DNA from: Branchiostoma floridae
Taxonomy: Eukaryota > Chordata > Leptocardii > Amphioxiformes > Branchiostomatidae
Assembly: GCF_000003815.2 (NCBI RefSeq)
Contig: NC_049986.1
Location: 25,221,440-25,285,439, forward strand
Length of the DNA stretch: 64,000 nt
Direction: 5' to 3'
A program made the position numbers and the translations under genes. Positions 49,101 through 63,000 of this stretch are shown here, in pieces (the stretch's first letter is position 1; every line of letters starts with the position of its first letter). Below the pieces are notes generated by a model, which saw only the letters and a program-made list of their open reading frames with translations, did not search any database and was not told the DNA's origin.

Positions 49101-51031
49101 AACATCTAAGTTTTCAACGTTCAGCACAAACATTGTATATTTTGAATATTAGAAGTAACTTCTCTTCCTGATGGCAAAAAATCACCAGCTAACAAATGTA
49201 CGAGGGGCGTGCAATTAGTAATGGTCCTGACCCATTTCCCATAGCAGGAGATTAATGAAACTTGGCACAGTTATTAGTCTTTCTCTTCATAGGAATCACC
49301 CAGAGTTATGCATTTCTCCCATCGTTTGATGCAGCTCTGGACACCGATTTTGTAGGACACCCCAGGTTGGTCCTCCAACTGATGCCTCATCAATGGCACA
49401 AGAGGGACGACCAGGTCTGGGAGCTGTTTCCACAGACTTCCAGCCACGTTTGAATTCAGGATGCCAGCGTTTTACAAGGTCATATGATGGGGCATCATCA
49501 CCATAAGTTTCATTTATTTTATCAAAAGTCTTCTTTGGTGTGCGTCCTTTCAAATACAAAAACCGGATCACTGCGCGACACTCAACTGGTTCCATTTCAC
49601 ACCTGGTCCATTTCGCACCTGACTAAGTTCAAACACCAGTAAATCAGAAACCACAATTAGTTCAGAGCTGTCTTTTGCAACATAACCCATAGAGATATGA
49701 ATTATTACACATACAAAATTTCATTTAGATCAGACAACTGGAAGTGGGTCAGGACCATTACTTATTGCACGCCCCTCGTAGTCAATTTTGGCATTCATTT
49801 TTGACATCTATTCCAGATTTAATCTTTACCCTGGCCGGAGTATCAGTTACACCCGGCTACTTGGGAATCCCCTTCGGGAAACGGAAGAATGCAGATTGCG
49901 GATAAGCAGGATGCAACTACGCATGCATGTAAAAATTCCTCAGATGCCTGCGGAATTCTGGGAATTCTTGTCAAACGGACGCACACTATAATGTTAGGCG
50001 GAGCCGCTGAGGCGTCCGCCAAAAATGCAAGTTTCCCAGTGTAATAATTACTCCTGTGTCAAGTGAGTATGTCCAGGTGTAATTGAGGTCACGTAGAGCG
50101 CCCCCAACCTGATTGCGCTTAGTAAGGAATGCGCAAACAGGCCGGGAGCGCTAACTTGACTCAATTAGAATAGTACCATATCCTGTGGATCTGTGCAGTC
50201 ATCGGAGGGCTCGGAATACTTTTTTCTGCATACCTGCACTGGTGCAGCTAACATTGGAAATTACCTGCACCAGTAATTTTACCTGCACCACTCAGAATTT
50301 AGGAAGCATGGATCATACTAAAACTGTTCAGAAACCATTGCTACTGTTTATTTTATACTTCATTAGTTAATTGTCAATGAAGCTAGTATTTCCATGTACT
50401 GGGTATAATAAAAACCCAGTACATGGACCAGTGCAGGTTAGGTGCAGGTAGACATCACAAATACCTGCACAGCTCCAATTTTACCTGCACTAACCTGTAT
50501 ATGCAGGTGGTATTTCGAGCCCTGCATCGGCTTCACTTTTTACATTTTCTGCTGGGACACAAACAGATGTAGGTGGGGAACATTGTGACCAGACTAGCTC
50601 TGCAGCTCCAGGGCGTGCTGCAAGGGGGCTTGACTCAATTACAAAAGGATCCTCACTAGCATAGATTATATCAGCTGCTCATCTTCTCTACCAAAATATA
50701 TCATGGAATTTCGCCCTTCCTTCCCAGACACAAGCACACAGAGACATACACACTGAGACACACACAGACACCTCACATGCGTTAACGTGCGTACACAGAC
50801 ACACGCACTCACACGCTCACGCACAAATCACACACATACAGGCACCACACATACGCGCACGTACGCACACAGAAACAGGCACACAGACACACACAAACAC
50901 ACACACACAAACACCCCACAAGCGCGCATGTGCGCACAAAGACACACATAGGCACCACACATGCGCACATGTGCTCACACAGGCACGACAAACACACATA
51001 CACACGGACACACACACGGACACACACACGG

Positions 51032-51095
<64 letters not shown>

Positions 51096-54000
51096 GAACA
51101 GACACCGCGCACGCACGCACCCTAAAATATCAGCATCTTGGCAAAGGTATTAAAGGTTGCTATCTCACGTTGGCAAGTCGGAATCTCCCCGTCCCAACTC
51201 CCGTTGTTTTGGCACGTGGCACTGGGCCTGCCCGCGAGCTCGTATCCAGGGTCGCAAGAGAATTGGATGTCGTTCCCAGAGCAGTAGCCGTCTGTAGCAG
51301 TGACCGTGCCGTTCAGGACTACTATGGTGTGGTCACAGCAGATATCTTCAGATAAAAAAGGAACAGAAACAAACAGGCATTGGAAACTAGACATTGTACC
51401 AGCAGGAAAATGAGTCCACTTATTTAGTACTGATTTTTTTTAACGTATAAAAACGGGACCGGTAAGCGGTAAGCGGTAAAAACGGGTTAGTCAATGAACT
51501 GGTGCTTATTTTATTTATGAGGAGTTAATATTCCTTTTTTTTACCATATAGTCAATGAGCCATGGCCAGGACCCCAGATTTCACATATCGGTACCCTCTT
51601 GGGTGACAAATTCTCCTTGTTATTTTTTAATAGTAGAAGGCCTGTGGTATATATTTTGATGTCATAGCCATTCTGGTATGGTAGCTTTATCATGCATGTC
51701 CAGAAAAGGGTGAAATGTACGAAGTTAGGATCAGTCTAAATCATACGTAATTTCCGACAACTTCAAGCTTCCGACAAGTGTCGGCAAAGTTCGGGGAACG
51801 TCGGCTGAGGTTCAGCGACAGATGGTCGTCGAAACGTTTACTGAAGATTTAAAGAAGGTAACAAAGAAGACTTTTTTTAAAAGAGCTGTGTCTTACCTGT
51901 AATATAGACCTCGACCTCACACAGTACCAAACCGGTTGTGTTCACGTCCAATGGTGGCATTGCCTGTACCGACACATAACGGCCGTACATCGGCGGGGCG
52001 CAGTCCGCCTCTATATTCAGGAACTCTAACGCTGACCCAACGTCGTAAGTCTGTCCGCATTGGTCATTCTGGATGAAGTCCTCGTTCGGCCCAACCCGCA
52101 CCTTTAATGTGTCTCCTGTAAAACAAGTCATGAAGCGCACGGTGACAAGTAGAAATGTTCCTGGCTGTCATCCGTACATCTTCAAAAGTAACACATTTCC
52201 ATAAGTATGGAAATACGTGTGGACATGGGCCCGCATATGCTTTCCCATACGGCAGCCATACTAGCTACGGGGAGTCAAACAGATGACGTCACGGTCGTTG
52301 TTGATTTATGGCACGAAGGAGCACGTAGTACACATTCTTACGTCACCTATGGCGGAAAATGTATCTAAATCATACATAGATATTTTCAGAAAAAAAAAAT
52401 ATCTATGAGAAAGAGGAAATGTAATTTCAGGTAAGCTTTTAAAAAAACATGGAAAATGAAACCCTCACGTTTTGATAAAGACTGGGTGAGATGTTTTCAG
52501 TAGGAAGATAATGTATGTAGATTTCCTAGCCTAGAAAAGCTTGTAAAGTTTACAGATATTATGATAGGTTGAGACCTAACTACATAATAGATTTCTGTAA
52601 CATCTAATCATACTTCATATAGTAAGATTGCTATACCACAATTACCGTTATTAGAAACATTTCATATTGGATTAATAAAGAAAAATCCCTGAAGAAATCT
52701 TTATCTAAAGGGCTATGAAAGCATGGAATAAGTTACCACTAGCACTACAGACCGCACCATCCTGGAAATCCTTTAAACGAGTTGTCCTCCCAATGGAAGT
52801 GAAAAAGGTCTACACTGCGCCAGTAATATTTCAACAACCGCGTAATAGAATTGTTACAGTAATAGTGGGTAAATATGTGATGATTGTACTGTATGTATGT
52901 TATTGTTGCTTGCAAGAACTGTATGTCAAGAAGTCCAGTCAGGACGATTTCGGGTGTAACATCAAGCAAACCGCTATTGGATTTTCTTAATCAAGTCTCA
53001 AAGTCCCAGACAAATGCTACGTTAACTATTGGCGAAGGTTACAAAGCAAGCAAGCTCCCTTTAATTAAACATCTTACCTGTGGCTGTGTAGGAGAACTGG
53101 AACCCCGGAGCCGTGTCACTCTCGTCAGATGTAAACCTCACGAACATCTGGTTAGATGTACTGATGACGGGGTCTGGTATCGCGTTACCTGTTAACCTGG
53201 AAATCAAAATAAGTCATTCTTGCTTCTGTTTATGTTACCCAGAAAACATGAAAACTTTGAACTCTGAAGCTAGTAATTTACACCAGAACTCACTCTCTGC
53301 ATTATCCAGACTTCTCTACTCTGTGAGAAAACTGTCTGGCCGGCCAGGTCATTACCTTGGCAGTTGTGTAGCACTATCACTGCCTCCATCAAATATAGTC
53401 AAAAGGTCATAACGGTCCTCAAGGCGGAAGCTGCCGAACTTGAGAAGAACCCTGCTTCCTTCTGGCACGGTGATCGTCCACTCACAGGTCTCATCGTTGC
53501 CATAGTTTTTGGGGTAGTTGGGTGACGTCATATTACCTCCAGGGGGAGCCGTCAGGATACCTCCACATCCAGGAGCACTGGTCGGTGCTGCTGTGTCTGA
53601 GGAGGATAAATTACATCCATCATATTTAATTATTATGCAAGAACTGTATGTCAAGAAGTCCAGTCAGGACGATTTCGGGTGTAACATCCAGCAAGCCGCT
53701 ATTGGATTTTCTTAATCAAGTCTCAAAGTCCCAGACAAATGCTACGTCAACTATTGGCGAAGGTTACAAAGCAAGCATGCTCCCTGTAATTAAACATCTT
53801 ACCTGTGGCTGTGTAGGAGAACTGGAACCCCAGAGCCGTGTTACTTCTGTCAGATGTAAACCTCACGAACATCTGGTTAGATGTACTGGTGATGGTGTCT
53901 GGTATCGCGTTACCTGTTAACCTGGAATTCAAAATAAGTCATTCTTGCTTCTGTTCATGTTACCCAGAAAATATCGCAACTTTGAACTCGGAAGCTAGTA

Positions 54001-57000
54001 ATTTACACCAGAACTCACTCCCTGCATTATCCAGACTTCTCTACTCTGTGAGAAAACTGTCTGGCCGGCCAGGTCATTACCTTTGCAGTCGTGGAGCACT
54101 GCTACTGCCTCCATCGTATATAGTCAAATAGTCATAACCGTCTTCAAGCTGGAATCTGTCAATCTGGAACGTGAGAAGAACCATGTATCCTTCTGGCACG
54201 GTGATCGTCCACTCACAGGTCGCACGGTTGGGGTAGTTACTGGGGTAGTTCGGTGACGTCACAGTACCTTCAGGTGGAGCCGTCAGGACACCTCCACATC
54301 CAGGAGCACTGGTCGGTGCTGCTGTGTCTGAGGTGGATAAATGACATCCATCATATTTAATTATGGGTTAATGACCCGCCCCGAGGTGTATATAGTGTCA
54401 TAACGCTTCGCTCACTCGGTAGTTTTATTCGGTGGTTATAGCAAAGGACCAGGCGTTATGTACACCGAGGAACAGATGGGTCATAAACGTTATTATCATA
54501 TAGCCCACCCAAACGTCCAAACTCCTGTAAGACGCATAAATACGTGTGATAATTTCTTTGTCGAATTTCTGAAAATTAACATTTGTTCTTTGGTACATAC
54601 ATTTGCAATGAGATTACAGATTGTATTTTGAAAACAAAATTTCCATACAAAATATCCGAAACATTGCAGTCTTTGGCTTTTTAGAACAACAAAACTCATT
54701 ATCAATCTCTGGAGCCATTCCCCCCTTGCAGTCTGTACTTATTCCCTCTGCTCTGGCGTATGTTTCGCTCTTTTTGATTGGCCAATGCCTGCATATCCCT
54801 TACTGTCTTGTGTGTATCGCCCCTTCTGATTGGTCAGAATGAATCGACACCGGCACCGGCAAACGTTTCTAATACATTATACAAAGTAGTTCGTGATAGT
54901 ATATAGATAGATTATAGATAATAGATAGATAATAGATTCAAAATTCCATATCAATATTTTTGAAAAAATTATAATTGTTGGGGCTTAGATATTCTTTTAT
55001 TCAAAATAATTCCAACTTATTACAATTATTGTCTAAAACCCCCATGGTGTCTCGGAATGGACTCTACTCCTGATTCGCAAGATTTGTATCTAGATAATGA
55101 TTGCTGTTTCCATTAATGTCCACTTTTTATGTCCAGTAGTAGACACCAGATCACAAATTACAACAAGTGACCGTAGGTCACATACTCTGTGACCTAATCA
55201 TGGTTTATTTTGGTTGTGATGTTTTCTGTGGTGTATGACACGGTGTTCATATCGCATACAGAACGCATCACATCAGCTTATACCAAAAGCTTACTTAAAA
55301 GCTAACATACCTATCACTGCCAAATTCAAAACACAGTCATGTACGCATTAACAGCGAAATCAGCGTCTCAATCGAACGACACCAAATTAAAACAACAACA
55401 CAGCTTTACAATGGATACATGTGAGACGCACACCATTGTAAAAAGTGGGTCTGTGACAGCTGTGGGCATAACATAACCCCATATCTGCTTGGAGATAAGT
55501 AATTGCCAAACCCCATCGTCTTTAGGCCAGCTGTTCCACAATACCAAGGAAATAGGGGTGATTTCTCAAATTATTACATGGATAATGAAAACAGCTACCG
55601 CGAAAAAAAAGATCCCAAGGATCAAACACGTTCTAACCATAAAATGCATATGACTATCAACCGTGCAAAATGTTAACAGTATGCTATGTCAAAACAACCC
55701 CAATACTGGAAATGCAAAGCCCGAACGAGATGGCATATTCCGACGAGGACAACATCTGCTAGACGGTATACAATTACCACAACGCTTAAGGCGCGATCAT
55801 AAGGAAGACCTGAACCACTATACCGGACGGCGTAGGGGTGAAAACTGAAATTATTACATCCATGATAAAAACTGAGCTATGGCGAAAAAAAGAACGTGCA
55901 TCATTTCGCAACGGAGTACAGACGACAAGCCAATCCACATGCGATTGCGGCATACGGAACATAGAGATATAGGTGCGAACACTCAACGCACAAAGTGATC
56001 ACAAGGCTCTGTTGCTGGAGGTTACCCTCCAGTCACAGAGTAACTACAATCTCCGTCAGGAGGGGACCTTCCCTCTCGGTGCTCTCTGAGGTAATTACAC
56101 CAGTTCGGGTTCGCGAACCCGAGTCCAAAAGTCCTAAACCCCTCCTAACTACGCCACGATCGTCACCTGGCTGGATGATGTGTACTGTACTTGCGTAAAG
56201 GCAACCTAAGCAATGTTAGCCCAAGTCATTGTTGTAGAACTTCAATTATGAAAGCCGATTTTGGGGGCACTTTTCTACGTAATAAGATGATGATGTTTAT
56301 TTGCAAAATCGTGCCCGAGGGCTAATTACATATACAGTCTGAAGGACTGAGAGAAGTAAATAGTGTGATACATAAAAACTAGTGTCTAATGAACTATATG
56401 ATATAATGAATACTATTGTCGGGTTTGACTTCTTCTTTGAAGGCAGTGGTTAATAAACTGTCCCACGTTCTGTATGATGGTGGGATTTTGTGCTTTTAAT
56501 AGAAATACAGCCTTTTGGTGATCTCTAAGGTGGTAAAAGCTTGGTGAAATTGTGGCAACTGTTTGAAATAATCTGTTTCTTTCGATTCCGTAGTGTGTAC
56601 ACTGACTGATAAAATGTGTTTCATTTTCCATTGCATTCATTGAGCAATACGTACACATTCTGTCGTTGTGAAAGGTCAACTTTATGGTGCCTATTTTTGA
56701 AAATGTAGCCATCTTTTTTTTCACTAATCTTTTTTTTTCGCCCTATCGCACTATTTTTGCAGTCTGCAGAGGATGTCATCCATAAAATTTACTTGCTGTG
56801 GCCTTATACACAGCGCCACGAGTGTCCGTCTTATAAACGGATGTCATTTGAAACGTCCACGGCCGTCGCCATATCACTGACTGGTCGACACCATATGCAT
56901 AGCCCAGCGTTTCATAATTTTTTGTTGGGATACCCAAAAAACAAAACTGTATCTAAAGCGACGTTTGAACTACAAATGCTCGACAGCATTGTGATAAATG

Positions 57001-60000
57001 GTAAAACAGATCATCAAAAAAAAAACGAAGCAAGAGTCCGTAGAACACAATCCCGCTAAGGTGTTTGATACCTCTATAACTACCGATAAACAGAATGTCA
57101 GACTCACCCATCAAAATTATCTTGATTTGTAGGTGCGAAGACAAAAAAAGGTGTTCAATGTATGAAAGACTCAAATACATACAAAACATGACGAAAAGGG
57201 CTGTAAAGTCACCTAATTGAAGTTTAGTCAGTGGAAAACTCATTGACAGCGTAGTCTGACTTCTAAAGTGACCATATAGTGACTTTGAAGATATTTGGTT
57301 CGGCGCAAACTGCCTCCTCAACAGAATAACAAACTCTGGGGACTTTTGACCTCCTTGAAGAAGAGATGATCACACCCAAACTACACTTACTCTAGACTGT
57401 CTAGAACACCCCACGCATGTCAGAAAGACCCTTTTCTTACAAAATAAAATACCTGTAATTTCCAGCTCCAAAATGCCAACATTTCCCACGAAAAAGGCTT
57501 ATTACACTTACTTTTGTAAACCAACTTGATTGGCATAGAAGCCCATGTTCTGCGCAGGCCTTTTAATTGTGAACTTTTAACCTGAAATCAGGGCGCTTCG
57601 CTTTTTTTGGGTCAGCTATGTTTAAACACTCTCCGACTTCTCCCGACCCGATCCGACAAGTAGTCACGCTTTCTGTGTGCGGCCGGAAATTACCGAATAT
57701 TATCGACGGAAAACTGTTTATGGCTGGATTAAGGCCTAATGTTCTGGGTTACAATATTTAGGTAATCCTAGTATGGCTTGTTACTTCGCCGTTTTTAACC
57801 GCTCAAAGTATGAAATAATGATGTAAATGTGGGAATATAGTGCAATAGATATTAATTTCATACAGATTGCCTCATGCAGATTACTTCCACTTAACGCTAT
57901 AATATTGCTTAGGTTGCTTTTAAGGATATTAAGCAAAGGTGAACATTAAGTTACCCAGTGGCACATAGTAGAGGCTTGTAACTCTGACCCGGCTGACCCT
58001 GTAGTAACCTGCCAGGTCCACCTGCCACCATGGTTGTTGTTCCAGGTTTGTTGCAGCGCACTCAGCATTGCCAGGCCCTTTAGGTCTGGAACCATCCACA
58101 GCCTTTTCGGCTCCAGCTGATACATTGAAGGCTCGGGTCGAACTCTGCGATGCTTTCTTTCCGAGGGCCAAGTTATTTTCTGCAAGTGAAAACGACCGAA
58201 TGTCATGATTTTCGTCATAGAAGTAAGCAGGAGTCACGTCGACGAAGGTTAACGTTAGACATCCGGGTAACATCAACGGTCGACGTGCTTACACACGACG
58301 GGGTTATACCGCCCCTTACTGGGTGATATACCCTTTCGCTGGCTGATTACAAGACGGGGATGCGCCAGGTCTGCCGTCCGGGTGAATGATGTGAATGGCG
58401 CGTGTGGCTGATACGAGATGGAGGGTCGCCAGTCCTCCATCCGGGGGATTTGTAGTAAATCACCAACTCCCGACAGAAGGGTTTGCACCACCGCACGTGT
58501 GGTGGGTTCTTTAACATCTGCACTAGTATTTTCTTCTTGGAATATCCAGGGAAGCTGTTGCAAGAAATTCAAAGATGACGAATTTCTTTCATATGTAGAA
58601 AATAGCGACATCATTTGTGTTCAAGAGACCTGGCTAGACAGTTATGTAGATTTAGACATACCAGGTTATAGTTTTTTCACTAGCAGTAGAATTAGAAGTA
58701 AAGGGGCTAAACGGAATTCAGGTGGGGTAGCAGTTATTTTTAAAAGTTTGTACAGGAGAGGGATTTCCAAATTAGTTAGTAGTACGGTAGATACTGTTTG
58801 GTGCAAGTTTGACAAGCAATTTTTTGGCTTAGAAAATGACTTATATTTATGTAATGCCTATATCCCCCCCGAATCATCTTCTAAATCGTCTAATGAATCT
58901 CCCTTTGAAATACTCTCTAATGACATATGTAAATACTCTAATTTAGGAGATATCGTCGTGTTAGGCGATTTAAATGCAAGAACTGGCCAGTTGATAGAAA
59001 ATCATTTTGACACTTTCACCTTTGACAATCCTATAACAGACGGTCTCTGTTTCACCAAAAACAGACAGAACAGAGATATCAAAGTTAACAACTACGGTAA
59101 AACATTGATAGATTTGTGTTCAGCAGCCGATTTAACTATTCTAAATGGTAGATTCGCGGGGGACCTAAAAGGCGATTTTACCTGTTATCATTACAACGGT
59201 TCTAGTGTTGTCGATTATTGTATTGTGCGTAATTCTCTATTATCCGATGTACAATATGTAAATGTTAGCCCAATCTCCGAATTTTCTGATCATTGTCATG
59301 TTTCCTTCTCATTGTCAACAAATTACTCCGCTCATTTTCAAAAAGCAACTAACCAGATAAAACCCAAACCAACCGCATTCATTTGGACAGATGAATCAAA
59401 ATCAATATATCAAAGTATTTTAGATAGTAGAGATACAATTTCAAAATTTCAAAACTTCTGCCAAACATCATTCTGTTCGACTGAAAAATCTGTTACAAAC
59501 TTTACAGAGTTATTGCTAGATGTAGCAAAGAAGTCACTGAAAACAAAGCCAAATAAACAAACAAAGAAACCCGCACAAAGCGGTAAGAAAAACAAAATTT
59601 GGTTTGATCAATGCTGCTGGTCTTCACGCCAACGTTTAAAAAGACTGTCACTGGCATTGAAAAAAGAACCCTGGCTAAAAGAAATTAGAAGCAAATATTT
59701 CACAGCTTTGCGTGATTACAAGAAACTCATCAAACAGCGTAAACAGAAGTACAATTCCGACCTTCTAGCAAAATTGGAAGAATTCAACAAAAACAATCCA
59801 AAGGAATTTTGGTCACTTTTAAAATATTTGGACAAAGAAATCAGTGGAAAACACAACAAAAATACTTGCGATAACAATATAACATCTGAAGAATGGATAC
59901 ACCACTTTACAAGTTTAAATAATTTGATAAATGACAGCAGCTTTGATACTGTCTTCGAAAAAACGGTCACTGAATACCTTAATCAGTTAGATGATCATAC

Positions 60001-63000
60001 CCCAAATCCCTTAGATTTCCCATTCACTCCAGTGGAAGTCTTAAATGGTTTAAAATTATTAAAAACGGGAAAAGCTTCCGGTATCGACTCAATCTCAAAT
60101 GAAATGTTAAAGTATGGTGCAAAACATCTATGTCAACCTTTAGTGAGTCTTTTCAATACTATACTTGATAAAGGCACCTTTCCTTCCAACTGGAATACAA
60201 GTATTCTTACGCCAATACATAAATCAGGTGATAAAAGTAATGCAGACAACTATCGAGGAATAGCGATTTCTAGTTGTCTATCCAAATTATTCACACTCAT
60301 TCTAAACAACAGGTTACAAAACTTTGCAGAAAGAAACAAACTTCTAGATGACACACAGTTTGGGTTCCGGAAAAGATGTAGAACCTCCGACAATGTTTTT
60401 ATCTTAAAATCTCTAATAGACAAATACACCAAGAAAAAAGGCGGAAAACTATTCGTATGCTTTGTTGACATGAGGAAGGCATTTGACAGTGTTTGGCGAG
60501 ATGGGCTATTCTATAAGTTGCATAAATGTGGTATCGGAGGTAATTTCTTTAATATTATAAAATCCATGTACAATGATGTGAATTATGCAGTTAGATTAGA
60601 TAATGGATTATCAAACTCCTTTCCTTCCGTATGCGGAGTACGGCAGGGATGTAATCTTAGTCCTTTATTATTTAATTTATTCATCAATGATATATCTGAG
60701 TGCTTTGACCCCACAAAATGTGACCCTGCAGTCCTAACCTCAAAATCTCTAAACTGTTTATCCTGGGCAGACGATCTCGCTCTGATTTCATCGTCAAAAC
60801 AAGGGCTACAGCATTGTATTGACTGCCTAGAAAACTATTGTAAGAAATGGAAGCTATCTGTCAATGTTTCAAAAACCAAGGTAGTTGTTTTTGGCAAAGG
60901 TTCTAGCAAGAATAACAAAGACCAATTCCATATTTATGGCAAAAATATAGAAATCACTGACAGCTATACATACCTCGGCATTCCTTTCACATTCTCCGGA
61001 AAATTCAAAACCGCCAGGAAATATTTGAAAACCAAAGCAATGAGAGCACTTTTCAAACTCAAGGCTCTTTTACTCTCTAACAAGGACATTTCAATCAATC
61101 TCGGAAAAAATCTATTTGACAAATTTGTAAAACCCATCTTTATGTACTGTTCAGAAATCACTTGCTTTGACCGTTTTTCTAAAAGTATAAGAATCATTGT
61201 ATCACATACCAATAACATCTGCGAACCTTCCTCAAAGGTTTTTTCTACTTTACTTAAAAAACTTAATATTCAAAATAACTTTCCAGCTACCATTCGAAAA
61301 ACCACCTCTTCTGCTTTGAATACTACTTATGTTGTATGTTTGGAAAGAAATACAGATAAAGAAATACTATTGCGTCATGCCAATAGCCATATTTTACGAG
61401 ATAACGGTTTCCAAATTATAAACCTAGACTCAAATCAACAAATTCCAGAATTTGACATCATTGACATGCGCTTCCAAAAATTTCTGTTAGGCATTCATGC
61501 CAAAGCCTCAAACGATGGTGTCAGGGGAGAATTGGGAACTTTCCCAGCTAGGATTGATGCAGAAATGCAACTTGTGAAATATTGGCATCGTTTAGTTAAT
61601 AAAATTACATTTCAACCATAAAGAGCCTTGACGTTCGTAGGGCAATCACACAACTCAGAATTGGCTGTCACAAATTAAATATAGAAACCGGAAGATTCCA
61701 AAAAATCCCTATTGACCAGAGGGTTTGTCCATTCTGTCCAGAGCTAATCGAAGACGAATATCACTTTATGGTTGTATGTCCCAAATATTCCGATATACGC
61801 AATTCTCTATACAGAAGGCTGTCATTTTGTACACAAGGATTTATCCAAATGGACCTGAAGTGCAAATTCAGATACATAATGGCATGTGACAATCCCTGCA
61901 TGGCAGATATAGGAAAATATATCAAAGAAGGTTTTGACATTAGAAATTCCCCAAATGATTGTAAAAGCCTCCAATGATTGTAAGAAACTTATCCCATACT
62001 ACAACTCCTGTATTAGTTAGATAAGCCCTAAGTTAAGTTATAGCACTGTAGTTATGTAGATGCCATACTTTGTACCTCGTACAATTGTTGTGCAATAAAG
62101 TTATATGTTTAACGTGCCTGGGGTATGGCTCTCTCCAGACACGGGACCTTCATTTAACGTCCTATCCGAGAGACGGCCCAAGCCGAAGCTAGGTACTCAT
62201 TTTCACCTGATTAAAGCGAGGAAAGCCGTGAAAAGTGCCTTTCCCAAGAGCACAAGATCGGTGACACGGTAGAATTCGAACTCGAGACCTCTCGGTCCAA
62301 GTTCGAATACGCTGCCGCTGCGCCACGTGATCTCATCCGGGTAACAAGATATGCCAAAAGGCAGTTACTCAAGCAACTGGATATGATTTGGGAAACGGTT
62401 AGATGTTTCAGACAACGATCAGGTGTTTTTCGTCAGTAACACTAACTTTATAGAGTCGTCTGGAGGAACTTTATAGTGTCACCTGATGTGGATGAACTGA
62501 ACTGAACTGAACACTGGCGAAATCATGTTGGAGAGATCTAGTTCGAGAGCAGGCTTACCCTAACCCAGATTTTGGGGTAACCTTGCAATGCGGTCCATAC
62601 AATGTTTTTTGCTGTTTCTATACCTCTGAGGTGTTCTCTATCAGAATCTGGAGTATGCCACTCTGTCACCCTTGGGGAATCCGCACAATATGCAAATTAA
62701 GGCGGCCATAAAGGAAATTCTTGTTTTCGTCAATATCTCGGCAACCACACATGGTATCAAATTGATTTTGGTGTCTATCCCCATGTTTTGAGGGATAAAG
62801 AATCAGATTAAGCCATTTCAGTAATGGTCACACCAATATTTTGTGCTTAATAGGCATATAGTATGCAAATTAAGGCTGGTATTACGGAAAATCTTGCTTT
62901 CGTCAATATCTCAGTAACCACACATGGTATCAAATTGATTTTGGTGGCTATCTCTGTGTTTTGAGGGGTAGAGCATCAGATTAAGCCATTTCAGTAATGA

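Larger units (their letters stand above)
52911..54080 (-). repeat. Tandem duplication of the CUB exon pair with introns
   Basis: TGCAAGAACTGTATGTCAAG occurs at 52911 and 53636, and the following intron, second CUB exon and intron are nearly identical in both. The period is about 725 bp. Introns are as alike as exons, so the duplication is recent. Confidence 0.88.

Noticed and set aside
50809-51355. Open frames rich in Cys/Val or Thr/His
   Set aside because: Translation of the CA microsatellite.
54360-57930. A second lectin C-terminal half exon that would separate the CUB modules from the lectin domain
   Set aside because: Searched by eye on the minus strand for an LCEVEVY-like end and a phase-1 exon; none seen.
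58273-58614. Minus-strand frame of 113 codons overlapping the start of the LINE
   Set aside because: It runs antisense over the LINE endonuclease start and the kinase intron, with no domain match.
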